From Perca fluviatilis (Eukaryota; Chordata; Actinopteri; Perciformes; Percidae), in assembly GCF_010015445.1 (NCBI RefSeq), contig NC_053115.1:15004524-15068523 (forward strand): a stretch of 64,000 nucleotides of DNA, read 5' to 3'. The notes under the pieces were generated by a model. That model was not told where the DNA came from and searched no databases. It was given only the letters and a program-made list of their open reading frames with translations. Position numbers and translations under genes: made by a program. Shown one piece after another: positions 28,150 to 39,154 of this stretch. How positions within the stretch are numbered: position 1 is the first letter of the stretch; every line of letters starts with the position of its first letter.

Positions 28150-28760
28150 GCAATGTCGGTCTGTCGGTCAGTCCACTACTTTGGTCCAGACTGAAATATC
28201 TTGACAGCTGTTGGATGGATTACAATGACATCTTGTACAGACAATCCTGGTCCCCACAGGATAAATCCTACAGACTTTGGTATCTCACCAGCAGGTTGTT
28301 TGGCTTTCAGTGAAATATCTCAGCAGCAACTATTGGATGGCATTAGGTACGGATATCCAGGGTCCCCAGAGGATGAATTCTAATGACTGGGGATCCTAAC
28401 TAACTGTAATGATTATTAGACTTTTCCTCTATCGCTGCCATGAGGGCGACATTTTTGGCTTGAAATGACATGTCTCTGCAACTATTGAATGGATTGCCAT
28501 GCCATGCCATGGTTTGTAATAACTTACATCCTCTGACTTTTCATCATGTACCATCATCAGGTAAAACTGTTTGTCCATTACCTGCAAAACTAATGACATC
28601 AACCTCAGCTGTACTTTGTGTGTAGTCCTAATTAGCAAATGTTAGGATGCTAACACACCAATCCAAGATTGCGAACACAATGTTAGCATTTAGCTCAAAG
28701 CACTGTTGTACCTAAGATCAGCATCACATAGCTGCTAGCATGGCTGTAGATTCTTGTTAT
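28150..28760 (+). repeat. Dispersed teleost repeat with internal CAACTATTGGATGGATT units
   Basis: Two diverged copies of a roughly 130-bp unit are visible: GAAATATC-like sequence, then AACTATTGGATGG, then GTCCCCAGAGGATGAATTC. A fixed 3' part follows with TAATTAGCAAATGTTAGGAT, TTTAGCTCAAAGCACTGTTG and AGCTGCTAGCATGGCTGTAG. I recognise this as a frequent fish intergenic repeat, but its class is unknown to me. Confidence 0.6.
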
Positions 28761-30300
28761 ACTGGGGCTGCTAGATGGACAATGTTTGCAAGTTTGCCGA
28801 TACTTAACTGATCCCTGACATTCTGGTTTGTGGTTAACCTCTACTTTGAGGTAAGCGCACTGGAAAAGTTACAGAACAGCAGTTCTCGAGCTGGTGCAAA
28901 TTGTCACTTGAATTGTGGCTGTCCAGTTGAAGGTGCAATACCTTACGCTGCCTGCTTTGTAGACTGGATTCCATACTGCTCAAGACCCCTTTCAGCTTTG
29001 CTGTTGACAGCACTTTAAGTCCACCGTTGAGTGGTGCGTGATGAGGCGGTAGTCTCAGTGTCTGCTGGAGCTTTGTAGTGCCCTGGTTGATCTCCGAGGC
29101 CAACCTCCAACTTATTTATAGCGCTGCTGTGGGTGTCGGAGGAAATGGGGCTGTGGCTGGGGGCGAGGCTTGTGTTTGCTTTAGAAGAGGACTCTTCCTC
29201 CCAACCAGACGGAGCTCATCTTGGAGGACCATCAGACAGCGGCGGGGGCAGAGGGCAGTGGATTTGTAATCCGGCCCAAATGGCGATGACCCAAAGCATT
29301 TTCACTCAGCCACCATTTTGGTAAACACACAGGCAGCTCATTGATAGCATGTGTGACATTCCTCCATCCCATCTCAGTATCCCAGCCCAGCTCAGTCTGT
29401 TCTTAGATCTTCAGGCCTGCCCCAAGCTGTGAGAGCCCTGCCCCCCTTTGACTTGTAGTTCGCTTCCCTGCCTCTCCATTTGCTCTCATAGCTGCAGTTT
29501 ACCCAGCTTGTTCTCTTATGTCGTCATGTCCCATTTCCATCTGTTTACAATCTTTTTCTGCTTCATTCATTCACTCTTCCTCCCTGCATCATTTCCTTTT
29601 GAAACAAAATGCATATGACACCTGTTTGTATTGTTCACTAGTTCACAAAACGGTGAGACTCTCTTTAAACTTAGATATTTTAAACCGGTTAAATCCTGAT
29701 TGTGTCAAATGTGTTAAAATGTTCTCCAGAGACGTATTGATTGTGCTTGACATGCAGTAAACCTGTACACTACAGTACGTATGGAATATTTCCATACCAC
29801 CAACCAAAAGCAATAACATCCATCACGTAAAATTATCTCTCAAAATGTTAGACCCAAAAGCAGTTGTGCTACTATATGAGGTTATCCTAAGGAGAGGGGA
29901 AAAAAGGAAGGAAGAAGAAAGTGACACTTTTCAGTTATACTGTTGGTGTGCAAATACATATGATTACTCCCAATTTTAGAATAATTTTTCTTTTTGACCG
30001 TCTAGTTAAAATTATTGGATGGCTGTTAACTGTAGGTCTGATTAACAAAGAAACCATAAACAACCTTCATCATTCATCTTTTTTCTCATGATCTGCCATT
30101 TCCCCTTTGAACCGATTATTATTACAAATAATATTAAAGTGAAGGAGGGCAGGTCATTATTTGTTATCTAGCAATTCATATTTATTTTAACCATCTATCG
30201 GTGTAATTTCCATTCAGGGATCTCCCACTGTAATTCACATCATAAAGGGGATTATTAAATCATGTAACAGAATATCAATACATACAGGTGCAAAAGAAAC

Positions 30301-30860
30301 TAGAACTGCAAGCAGTTATGACGGGGTCCAAGCCTCCCCGGCGCCAGTCCCCCCCCTGGTGCAAGTCGCCCCTGATGACGCTAAGATCCCACGAAAGCGG
30401 AGCCCGCGAAAGGAGAACCCAAAGCACGATGGCGGCGAGGCAATTTGACTAAGTGCGAGCTCCAAAGTGTGTAGTGAAATGCAATGGCAAATTTCCCATT
30501 CATTGAGTAAAAGGCCAAAACGCTTCTACCTCAATTATAGCACACCCTAAAGGGTGATCATCACCAAATCTGGTGTAGAGCCGCAGAGTGGCATGTCGAA
30601 CAATTATCTCTAACTAAAAGTTTTGTGATGATAGCATTTACTGCGGCAGAGATATTGCCATTGCAATTTTTTTCCCATTTAAATGCATTGCCTTATTTGC
30701 CAAAATGCGTCTACGTTCATTATAGCGCCCCCTAACGGCCGATTTTCACCATATTTGGTACAGCGGCTTGTAGTGAGATGGCGAACAACATTACCAAATT
30801 TTGTTGTGATACCCTGTGCAGGTGTGGATGTTTGTTAAACTTTTCACTTTAAAACAGCGC
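30301..30860. repeat. Dispersed repeat, GCAAGCAG..TATGACGGGG type
   Basis: It begins AACTGCAAGCAGTTATGACG and carries a twice-repeated module: AATTATAGCACACCCTAAAG then ACCAAATCTGG, and ATTATAGCGCCCCCTAACGG then CACCATATTTGG. From memory this occurs in many copies in fish; the class is unknown. Confidence 0.5.
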
Positions 30861-31647
30861 TGGCAGTAGTAAGTGCGTCACAGTGAGGAATCGTGGATGC
30901 AATTAGAGGAAGTGAGATGCACCAGTTGTCTGTACTCTCCACCCTGACCACTGGTGTGGTTTGTACTGTCTAGATTTTTTGCATTTGAGTCTGTTTTATT
31001 GGGAAATTCAAACCAAAGGCATAACACTAACAATGGAAAGTAGTGTGCAGGGAGAAGAAAAATGGCCCAAAAGAGAAATTTCATTGCCTCTTCATAAATG
31101 ATATAAAACAATCTTAACAATACTCAACACACATGCAGTTATGTTTATAACTACTGTATATTTTTTTTTAAACTTGTGATTGGAGGACTTGAGGCTGACT
31201 GTAATGGCGGCTCTGGACATGGACTTTGTCTTCACTCCCTTTGCTTCTCTCTAATCATCACAGCTGGCTGAGCTGGTGGTACAGTAACACTTATCGTTGC
31301 CTGGCTTCACCCTCACCTAGCTAACCTCCTGACCTACTTCCTCTGGGCCCTGATATGCCTCTGTCAGCAGCATATTGTAGTTGAGTCGGGTGTGCACTCA
31401 TCCCACAGTCATTATTGGAAGCCGAGTTAACAGCACGTTAAAGTATGTCCAAATAAACAATAGACAATAGACAGACGCTCCGCAACTAGCTGCCTGCTAT
31501 GGCTCATGTTGACACCTCTAAACAAACAAATAAATACGCACAAAAGAAGAGGGATGAGCAGCAAAGAGGAAACGCTTTAACACAGGCCTGATTGCATTTC
31601 ATGAATAATTCAAATCCTTCGGAGTTCTGAGAGAGAATAAGATGCCC

Positions 31648-31748
<101 letters not shown>

Positions 31749-32264
31749 TACAGTGGTAGAGAGGTGGATAAGTGGGGAGTCTGTGAATGTGTGCAGCAAT
31801 ATGTCAGGTTGAATTCATGGTATTTAGGTTGAGCTCCATATCAAGATGTCCTTCACCACTGGAGAAAGCTAGTATTAAATGTAAATACAGTCCTCCACTT
31901 GTGCTAACCTTAGTCCCACCATAAAATGAGTTTGTTAGACATTTTAATAATAAATAACATGGAGGGCATGGAAATAAAAGGCTTGCTTATGAAACAGGAC
32001 AATAGGAATAGCACAGCCTAAGTAGCCAATCCATTAATTTTCTTTTCTTTACTTTTCAATGGCAGCTTAATGAAAGACCGCTACAAGGGTGAGGTCAGCT
32101 CTAACATTTATATTTAATAAAGTTAGTAAAATCCCAAATACTGAGTGCACACCTCACCCTTTTAGTTGCAGTAGACTAGAACTGTTTTTCATTTATCCCA
32201 CTCAGCAGTAAATTGTTGTATGAACCTCAACTCAGAGCTTCCCCTGACTGCCCGGTGACTCAGC

Positions 32265-32366
<102 letters not shown>

Positions 32367-32452
32367 AAAGTGTTTACTTGCTGTTCTGAGAGGACTTGAA
32401 TTAGTGTGGGTTTGAATACGCTCCCCCATTTGGCTGTGGCTGGAGTGGGCAG

Positions 32453-32454
<2 letters not shown>

Positions 32455-32484
<30 letters not shown>
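32455..32484 (+). repeat. (CT)n microsatellite
   Basis: About 15 CT units, 365 bp before exon 2. Confidence 0.9.
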
Positions 32485-32486
<2 letters not shown>

Positions 32487-32817
32487 GGAAGGTTGGATTG
32501 AAGGAGAAATGGATGATAGGGGTACAATCCACAGAAGAAGATGTTCTTTGATATCCTCCAGACAGGTTGCATCACCAGTATTGGCATATGAACACTGACC
32601 TGGATATTTAGGTGCAGCAAGTTTAAGTGTGTGTTTGAGTTTTTGTGTATCCATTCTCTATCCCCTCCATCAAGTAGCAACTTCCCAAGACCTAATTAGG
32701 GCCAGTGAGGGACACTATTGACTCTGAACACAACAGACCCGCTCGCTAATGAGACCTCAGCAATAAAGATCACCGACACAAGAGGAGCTATTTCTTTTTC
32801 TACCATAAATCTTTTAA

Positions 32818-32979
<162 letters not shown>

Positions 32980-33634
32980 TAAAAAATATAAAATGCTGAG
33001 TTTAAACAGTCCAATATATTGTATCCAAAAACTCTGGGCTACCTTCTTGTGTACCCTGATTGTGAAATGAAAAACTGAAATGTTAGCCGAACCTTTGATT
33101 TTAATTAGGCTATCTCAAAAAATGCAAAGTTGGTTCATTTAACCTCTTCAATCTATCTGTACAGGAGATGCTCTTTTAGCAATGTGCAAATTATGTAGAT
33201 CGATTTGACTTGAATACTATTCAACAGGTGGAGTCACCAAGTCTAAAACCACCTCAGAAATAGATCGAAGAGCTGCTGTGCAGGCTTTTGAAAATATATT
33301 TTTTGTTATAGCAAAGGTATGCTAATATGTCAGTGTAGCGTTTGATCCCTCCAAACACATTCTAAAAGCAGTTAGCTACGACGGGGCATTAGGGCCACAT
33401 CAAGGGGGAAAAAAATTAAGGAGGAAGATTTTTTATTTTTATTTTTGCATTTAGAGGATAGTCGAAATGTCGAGAATAAAGTCGAAATACCATTTCGAAA
33501 ATAAAGTTCGAAATGTCGAGATTAAAGTTGAAATGACGAGAATAAATTCAACTCCTTTATCACTTAATCACATTAGAGCGACTGTCCGCCATGCCAGCTG
33601 CCATGTAGGCAACATCATAGATATGGGTTACGTC

Positions 33635-34523
33635 CATACCTGTCAAGTATCCCGTTTTGGCCGGGAAAGTCACGTATTTTACCCTTCTTTCCCGCCGTCC
33701 TCCCGTATTAGTATTTTCCCGTAAATCTTCCGTATTTTAACCTGCGTTATTAAAAAATAATAATAGCCCGGGCCCGAGCGGAGTAAAAAAAAAAAAAACA
33801 TTCCCAATCTGAGCTCTGTCACTAGCCTCGCGATAACCTGCAGTAGGCAGTAGCCTACTACAGCATATATCTATGCCTACTAGTACTGTAGGCGGCAGTT
33901 GACGCGAGGTTAGTGTGTGAGGTCAGATGATGAGTAACAACGCAGGGAAAAAAACAGAAAAAAAAACAGACGGATGATGGACGCTACGACAGAGACGGTG
34001 CGCTGCCAAAACTTATGAAGGCTTTACTATGCATTCCCCATAGCAATGCAAGTTCAGAAAGGGTGTTTAGCATGGTACGAAAGATTGTTACAGAGAATAG
34101 GAAGACGTTAGACAACAGAACTGTTTGCGCTCTACTCTCATGTAAAATTAACCACTTTGGCCCAGCCCACAAATACACTCCTTCCAAAACAGTCTTAAAG
34201 AATGCAAAGTCTGCAACAAATGTGTACAATAACTCACTAAAAGAGTAAAGAAAGGTTATGTGAAATGAAAAGAAAAACTGTAAAAGAAAATCAATATGAA
34301 ATGAAAAGAATGTGTGGAATGAAAATAAAATGTAAATGTAAAGACAAGCAATGTTATAAATTGTAAATGTTTTCAGCATTCTGCATCAAGTGGTGATTTT
34401 AGCTTTCTTGTACACCTGTCTTAAAATGTAAGGGATACTGGAGCTTGGTTGGGGTGGTGGGACTGCTCATGGTGGGCGCCGGAAAATTTCCCTTATTTTC
34501 AAATCCAAAACTTGACAGGTATG
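33635..34523 (+). mobile_element. hAT element, internally deleted, 889 bp
   Basis: Perfect 14-bp terminal inverted repeats CATACCTGTCAAGT / ACTTGACAGGTATG are flanked by a perfect 8-bp target duplication GTTACGTC (33627-33634 and 34524-34531). The interior retains the C-terminal part of a transposase (34015-34248). The element is too short to encode a whole transposase (usually over 500 residues), so it is nonautonomous. It lies inside the left half of the 33379-36067 element. Confidence 0.93.
34015..34248 (+). pseudogene. hAT transposase C-terminal dimerisation-domain fragment
   Basis: The frame encodes LLCIPHSNASSERVFSMVRK, then IVTENRKTLDNRTVCALLSC and KIN. The motif P-x-S-N-A-S-S-E-R-x-F-S is the hallmark of the hAT C-terminal dimerisation domain. 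Everything N-terminal (BED finger and RNase H-like catalytic core) is absent. The fragment has no internal stop until TAA at 34246-34248, which suggests modest age. It is the remnant of the source gene of the surrounding element and is not a host gene. Confidence 0.85.
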
Positions 34524-34548
34524 GTTACGTCCTTGGAGTGCCGCGCTC

Positions 34549-34735
34549 TAAGGCATGGATACCCGACCCGAGGCCGACGGGTCCCGACGGGTCCCGACGG
34601 TACCCGACGGGCCGAGCCGGGTTCGGACAGATATTTAGAAATGATGGTCGATGTCGGGTCGGACTCGGTCACATCAGCGCGATAAGGAATTTGTTGTAAA
34701 ATGGTGCTGCGGCTCCTTTTAAGAGAGCTCAGTGC
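34549..34735 (+). repeat. Inverted repeat A, left arm
   Basis: TAAGGCATGGATACCCGACC and following tandem CCGACGGGTCCCGACGG units run to TAAGAGAGCTCAGTGC. The reverse complement lies at 35223-35405, with small differences. Confidence 0.85.
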
Positions 34736-34927
34736 TAGAGTCCGGATCGGGCCGAATTTTTCTGTCCGAGCCTGGCCCGCGCCCGACACAGTTAAAATCT
34801 CATCTTTTTTCCTCTCATACTAATGACACATGTACGTTTGTTTGTGTGGAAAGCCCCTTTTTATTAAGCAACTGTAGGAAGGCATTCAGAAATGTCAACA
34901 GATGAGCGCATCAGCGCATAGGCCTAC

Positions 34928-35139
34928 GGGGCAAGAAGCGCACGTTAATAAGCTGTTAAAATGTTCAATGTGTTAACCTTTCCTGATCGCTTCGTTTCTG
35001 ACCGTGATCAGAAAACCAGCGGAGACTCATTACCTCCAGGGCCCGCGTTATAACATGAATAACCACTAACTCTGCTCCGGTTGCATCTACAACACGTCTG
35101 CTTCCTCTTTTTCTATCTCTCTTCTGCCCACTTACCACA

Positions 35140-35140
<1 letters not shown>
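34928..35140 (-). repeat. Inverted repeat B, left arm
   Basis: This 213-bp segment is almost identical to the reverse complement of 35442-35654. The conceptual peptides of the two arms differ at only two positions in about 57. A (CA)n run follows it, mirrored by (GT)n before the other arm. Confidence 0.88.
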
Positions 35141-35141
<1 letters not shown>

Positions 35142-35201
<60 letters not shown>

Positions 35202-35213
35202 CACACTCACACA
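35142..35213 (+). repeat. (CA)n microsatellite inside inverted-repeat complex
   Basis: About 72 bp of CA with TCACAC variants, adjoining arm B left. Confidence 0.95.
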
Positions 35214-35222
35214 AAACCACAT

Positions 35223-35403
35223 GCACTGAGCTCTCTTAAAAGGAGCCGCAGCACCATTTTACAACAAATTCCTTATCCGAGCCCGACCCGACCCCGACCA
35301 TAATTTCCAAAGATCTGTCCGAACCCGGCCCGGCTGTCGGGTACCGTCGGGACCCGTTGGGACCCGTTGGGACCCGTTGGCCTCGGGTCGGGTATCCATG
35401 CCT

Positions 35404-35405
<2 letters not shown>
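35223..35405 (-). repeat. Inverted repeat A, right arm
   Basis: It begins GCACTGAGCTCTCTTAAAAG and ends GGGTATCCATGCCTTA, the inverse of 34549-34735. It lies between the two arms of repeat B. Confidence 0.85.

Positions 35406-35408
<3 letters not shown>

Positions 35409-35446
<38 letters not shown>
35409..35446 (+). repeat. (GT)n microsatellite inside inverted-repeat complex
   Basis: About 38 bp GT, the mirror partner of the (CA)n at 35142. Confidence 0.95.
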
Positions 35447-35447
<1 letters not shown>

Positions 35448-35654
35448 TAAGTGGGCAGAAGAGAGATAGAAAAAGAGGAAGCAGACGTGTTGTAGATGCA
35501 ACCGGAGCAGAGTTAATGGTTATTCATGTTATAACGCGGGCCCTGGAGGTAATGAGTCTCCGCTGGTTTTCTGATCACGGTCGGAAACGAAGCGATCAGG
35601 AAAGGTTAACACATTGAACATTTTAACAGCTTATTAACGTGCGCTTCTTGCCCC
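35442..35654 (+). repeat. Inverted repeat B, right arm
   Basis: This 213-bp arm ends GTGCGCTTCTTGCCCC, the inverse of the start of arm B left (GGGGCAAGAAGCGCAC). Its open frame on the + strand is repeat-derived and I recognise no protein family. Confidence 0.88.
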
Positions 35655-38600
35655 TATTTCAGTTTGCAGGAGTATGGCCACCTCTTCCAAGTTTGTGTGG
35701 TTTCTCCTTCTGAAAAGACGCAACTTATCACCATACTGTGTTCATGCGCTAAAAGAGAAAGAATTTCCTTGTTATTAAAACCGATTCTGAAGTTCACGAG
35801 TTCATATAGGCCTTCACAAGGCATTTTGTAGAAGACTGAATGTAAAGCTAGTAGTTTGGTTTATTCTCAAAAGTCCGTCTTGATTCTTGAAATATCAAGT
35901 TTTTTCTCGACATGTCGACTTTATTCTCGAAATGGTATTTTCAACTTTATTCTCGTCATGTTGACTTTATTCTCGACATTTCGACTTTATTCTCGAAATG
36001 CAAAATAAATAAAAAATCTTCCTCCTTAATTTTCTTCCCCTTGATGTGGCCCTAATGCTCCGTCGTGGTTAGCTAACGTTGACTGATTTAGATTTATTTG
36101 GCTAACCACAGCCAGGCTGGAGAAAACAATGGGATGTTTTATCAGCGAGAGAGAGATCGTTCTGCTTATAAACAGTTCTGTCATGCCCAATCTTTTTTGA
36201 TATAGGTGATTTCTTTTCGCATTGAGACCCACAGAGGATGCAGTCATGAGGCAAACCGAAAGTAGTACTAAAAAAAAAAAAAACAGCCGTCGTTTGAAAT
36301 TCTTCATTAGCGTGGAGATGTTTTAAGGCTGAATCCCTGGGGAGTGGATGAAAGCAGCAGTGTCTTTTTGGTCAGCCTCTCAGACCGAAACGCCTGTAGT
36401 TTTCTAAGAGGACAGAGGGCTTTGGGTGGGTAGGGGGGGGCAGTGTGTGTCTGTGTCTGTGTCTGTGTATGTGTGTGTACATGCTGCTTTTCTGAGGTGG
36501 GGAGTGGCCTGGGAGAGAGTGAGTGAGGCCACGTAGAGTGCTGTCGCTGCAGTCCAGACGCAGAGACTGTATGAGAGTAGGTCTGGAAGTCATTAGAGAC
36601 TCGCCCAGAGCAACGGAGAAACCTGCTGTTTTTCACAACCTGCTCTTTTCCCCCCCTTCTCATCCGTGGGTCAGCCTTCTTCCATGTCTCTATCTGGGAC
36701 AGAAACAACAGTGACTCCATCCTCCTCCAGTCTTCTGCTACTCCCTCTAACTTTTGCCAAATTCTCAGTTATAGGACCTATGCTGTAGGGACCTGACGTT
36801 TCTAAGTGTCAGGGTGGAAAACTCAAGAAGTGAGTCTGACAAAATAAATGCCAGTCCTTATCTTCGCTTCCTCAGACTTGTGGCTGTGTTTTGTTGAAGT
36901 TTATTTTGAGATTGTTAGTGAGGAACGTGGCAAGTAAAGATGCATTACAAAAGTTGAAGTAAACACTGGTCTGTCAGGGTACTTTTAATTGGAATTGTGG
37001 CTTTCTTTCTGAAATTAAAGTATATGTCTGGCAATATACTGTAGTTTTCTTTTCGTCAACAAACCTCTTGAAAAGACTAAAACGATCAGTTAATTGATCC
37101 TATTAACAAGTATTGCCTGAGTAGCCAAAGCCTTATATTCCTCTGAGCCATAGACCCACATTGTTGTTCAAAATCTATGTACAACTACATCAATGAGCCA
37201 CGCAGTGACACTGGGTGACATATTTCTTCAGTAAATCGTTGCTAGTGGACCAAATCTGCGATTAAATGAGTCCCCAACAAATACACTATTTACTCTTGTT
37301 TGAGTGAAACTTTTAAAGAATGAAAGTATATATTTGGGACCCATTTTAAAAAATTTACTTCAGTGTAACCACAACATCCATCATTCTGCTCAGATCTTTG
37401 TCACGTCTTCCCCCTCTCTCCCTATGTTTCCTGAGGCTCTAGTCTCGAACTGTCAAAAAACAAAACCAAGTTGGCCAGCTTAAAAACATAATGTTTGATG
37501 CAGAGCAGATGTTGGGTGTCAAAGCTGTGGCGTACTGAATGAATATCGGCCCAGTTAAATATGGTTGATGAACAGTTTTTGTAGCTCATCAGATGTATAC
37601 TGAAACTAAAACTGATTTGAAATGTCATGTTGTCATATGTTTTATGAGCATGTATCCCAAACTGTATGTACACCACCCATACACTGAGAAGTCTTTGCAG
37701 TTTTATTGTTGTGATAAATGTGCTCTTTGTGAAGGTGCTTTTGCAGATGCTTCTGGTTGAAAAGATGCATGAGAGAGATTTATTTATTCACTCATGTGGA
37801 TGGAGCTTCACAGTGGCCTTTGTTAGTGTGTTGGCTATTGCCAGTGAAGTCAGTCACTGTCCAGTGCAGCTGCTTTGCCCTGCTGTGTAACCCCCACAAT
37901 GCTGTTCTTTGTACCCCGGGGTGCTGGGTCAGACTGGCATAGAGGGATACTGAAAGAGTAAAAACAAAAACAAAATGGTTGTCTGGGCTTGACCTTTTAG
38001 AGCATTGATCTGCATTCCTAATCAATGAACAATTGAAAACCATGCAATGGAGATAAAGTTTTAGTTTTTTCTTGATAGCCTTTAGGAAGGGTGGAGGCTC
38101 TCATAGAGCTTCCATTTCCTTAGGCTTTAGACTTTATTGGGGTCCTGAAATATTCCCACGCGCAGTGAATGTGCCCTGGAAGCACAGGAAGTGTGTAACG
38201 CTGACATGATGTCCTCTGCCCCTGGGCTTTAATAAGGGCAGTTTTACAGACAGTTCCCACCTAGACTGCAATTAGCTCTTTAGGAGATAAAGCACTTTTG
38301 TAACCACCACTTTCAGAGTGGAAAACACAATCTTTCATGATGTAATGTGCGTCTCACTGACTCAAAAGAAATGAAAGACTGCCTTCAAAAGAAAAAATCT
38401 ACTTACTCAGGTGTTTGACCCACAGCAGTCGCAATGAGACATAAGGGGGGGTGGTATATATTTGATCAATGGTGTCAATTTGACCCAAAGCCAGTGGTTT
38501 TCCTGTTCAGATATGGAAGAGGAAGTGATCTGTTTGATCTGGCCACTGTCTCCTAAAAGCCGCCACCACCCAGTCCAGATAGCCATCAACATGTCAAGAA

Positions 38601-38911
38601 AAAAACAACCTTTTCTCAACATGAAAGAGTCTTATCGCCTTGCAGCACCCTGTCCCTGCAAGAACTGGCTGCAGGTGTGAGAGCATGTCCATGCAATCTG
38701 CTCTTTTACGCACACTATCATCATCCTAAGAATCCAAAGCACCCCTCAATTTAAAATTGAAATTATATGTAAGATCTGTAGTCTCCTATGACTTCATCTC
38801 ACAGGGATAGGAGTACATTAAAATGAAGTTATCTTTAGCACACATAGCACATTTTTTAGCACTGCCAAACTAAATTGCATTTTGAGATTCATGAGGGTCA
38901 AAGACATATAT

Positions 38912-38921
38912 AGAAACTGCA

Positions 38922-38955
<34 letters not shown>

Positions 38956-38965
38956 TGCAGTTTCT
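38912..38965. repeat. 54-bp perfect palindrome around (TA)16
   Basis: AGAAACTGCAG (38912-38922) and CTGCAGTTTCT (38955-38965) are exact inverses flanking 32 bp of TA repeats. The whole stretch is self-complementary and could extrude a cruciform. Confidence 0.9.
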
Positions 38966-38984
38966 TATAATGATGTATCTTTGA

Positions 38985-38986
<2 letters not shown>

Positions 38987-39023
<37 letters not shown>

Positions 39024-39076
39024 ATATATATATATATATTATATTATATATATCTATATATATATATATATATATA

Positions 39077-39135
<59 letters not shown>

Positions 39136-39154
39136 AAACACACACACACACACA
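38987..39154. repeat. (TA)n tract with short (CA)n end
   Basis: About 145 bp of mostly TA, with CACATATA and TATCTATA variants, then CACACACACACA. Confidence 0.95.

Larger units (their letters stand above)
33379..36067. mobile_element. Outer hAT-like element with long inverted ends, carrying inserts
   Basis: The left arm (33379 to about 33547) and right arm (about 35880-36067) are inverted copies. They share CATTAGGGCCACATCAAGGG and the AAATTAAGGAGGAAGATTTT stretch, then tandem units of GTCGAAATGTCGAGAATAAA. GTTAGCTA occurs directly outside both ends (33371-33378 and 36068-36075), an 8-bp target duplication. Termini differ slightly (CGACGGGGC at the left, CACGACGGAGC read inward from the right), so the left end may have lost two bases. 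It hosts the hAT element at 33635 and the inverted repeats at 34549-35654. Confidence 0.75.

Noticed and set aside
34965..35617. Conserved protein encoded on both strands (GQKRDRKRGSRRVVDATGAE)
   Set aside because: The two near-identical peptides come from the inverted repeat arms B and are led in by microsatellite sequence. I recognise no protein family.
36307..36720. 137-codon minus-strand ORF
   Set aside because: It has low-complexity Thr-Gln-His content from a TGTGTCTG repeat and no domain or splice support.
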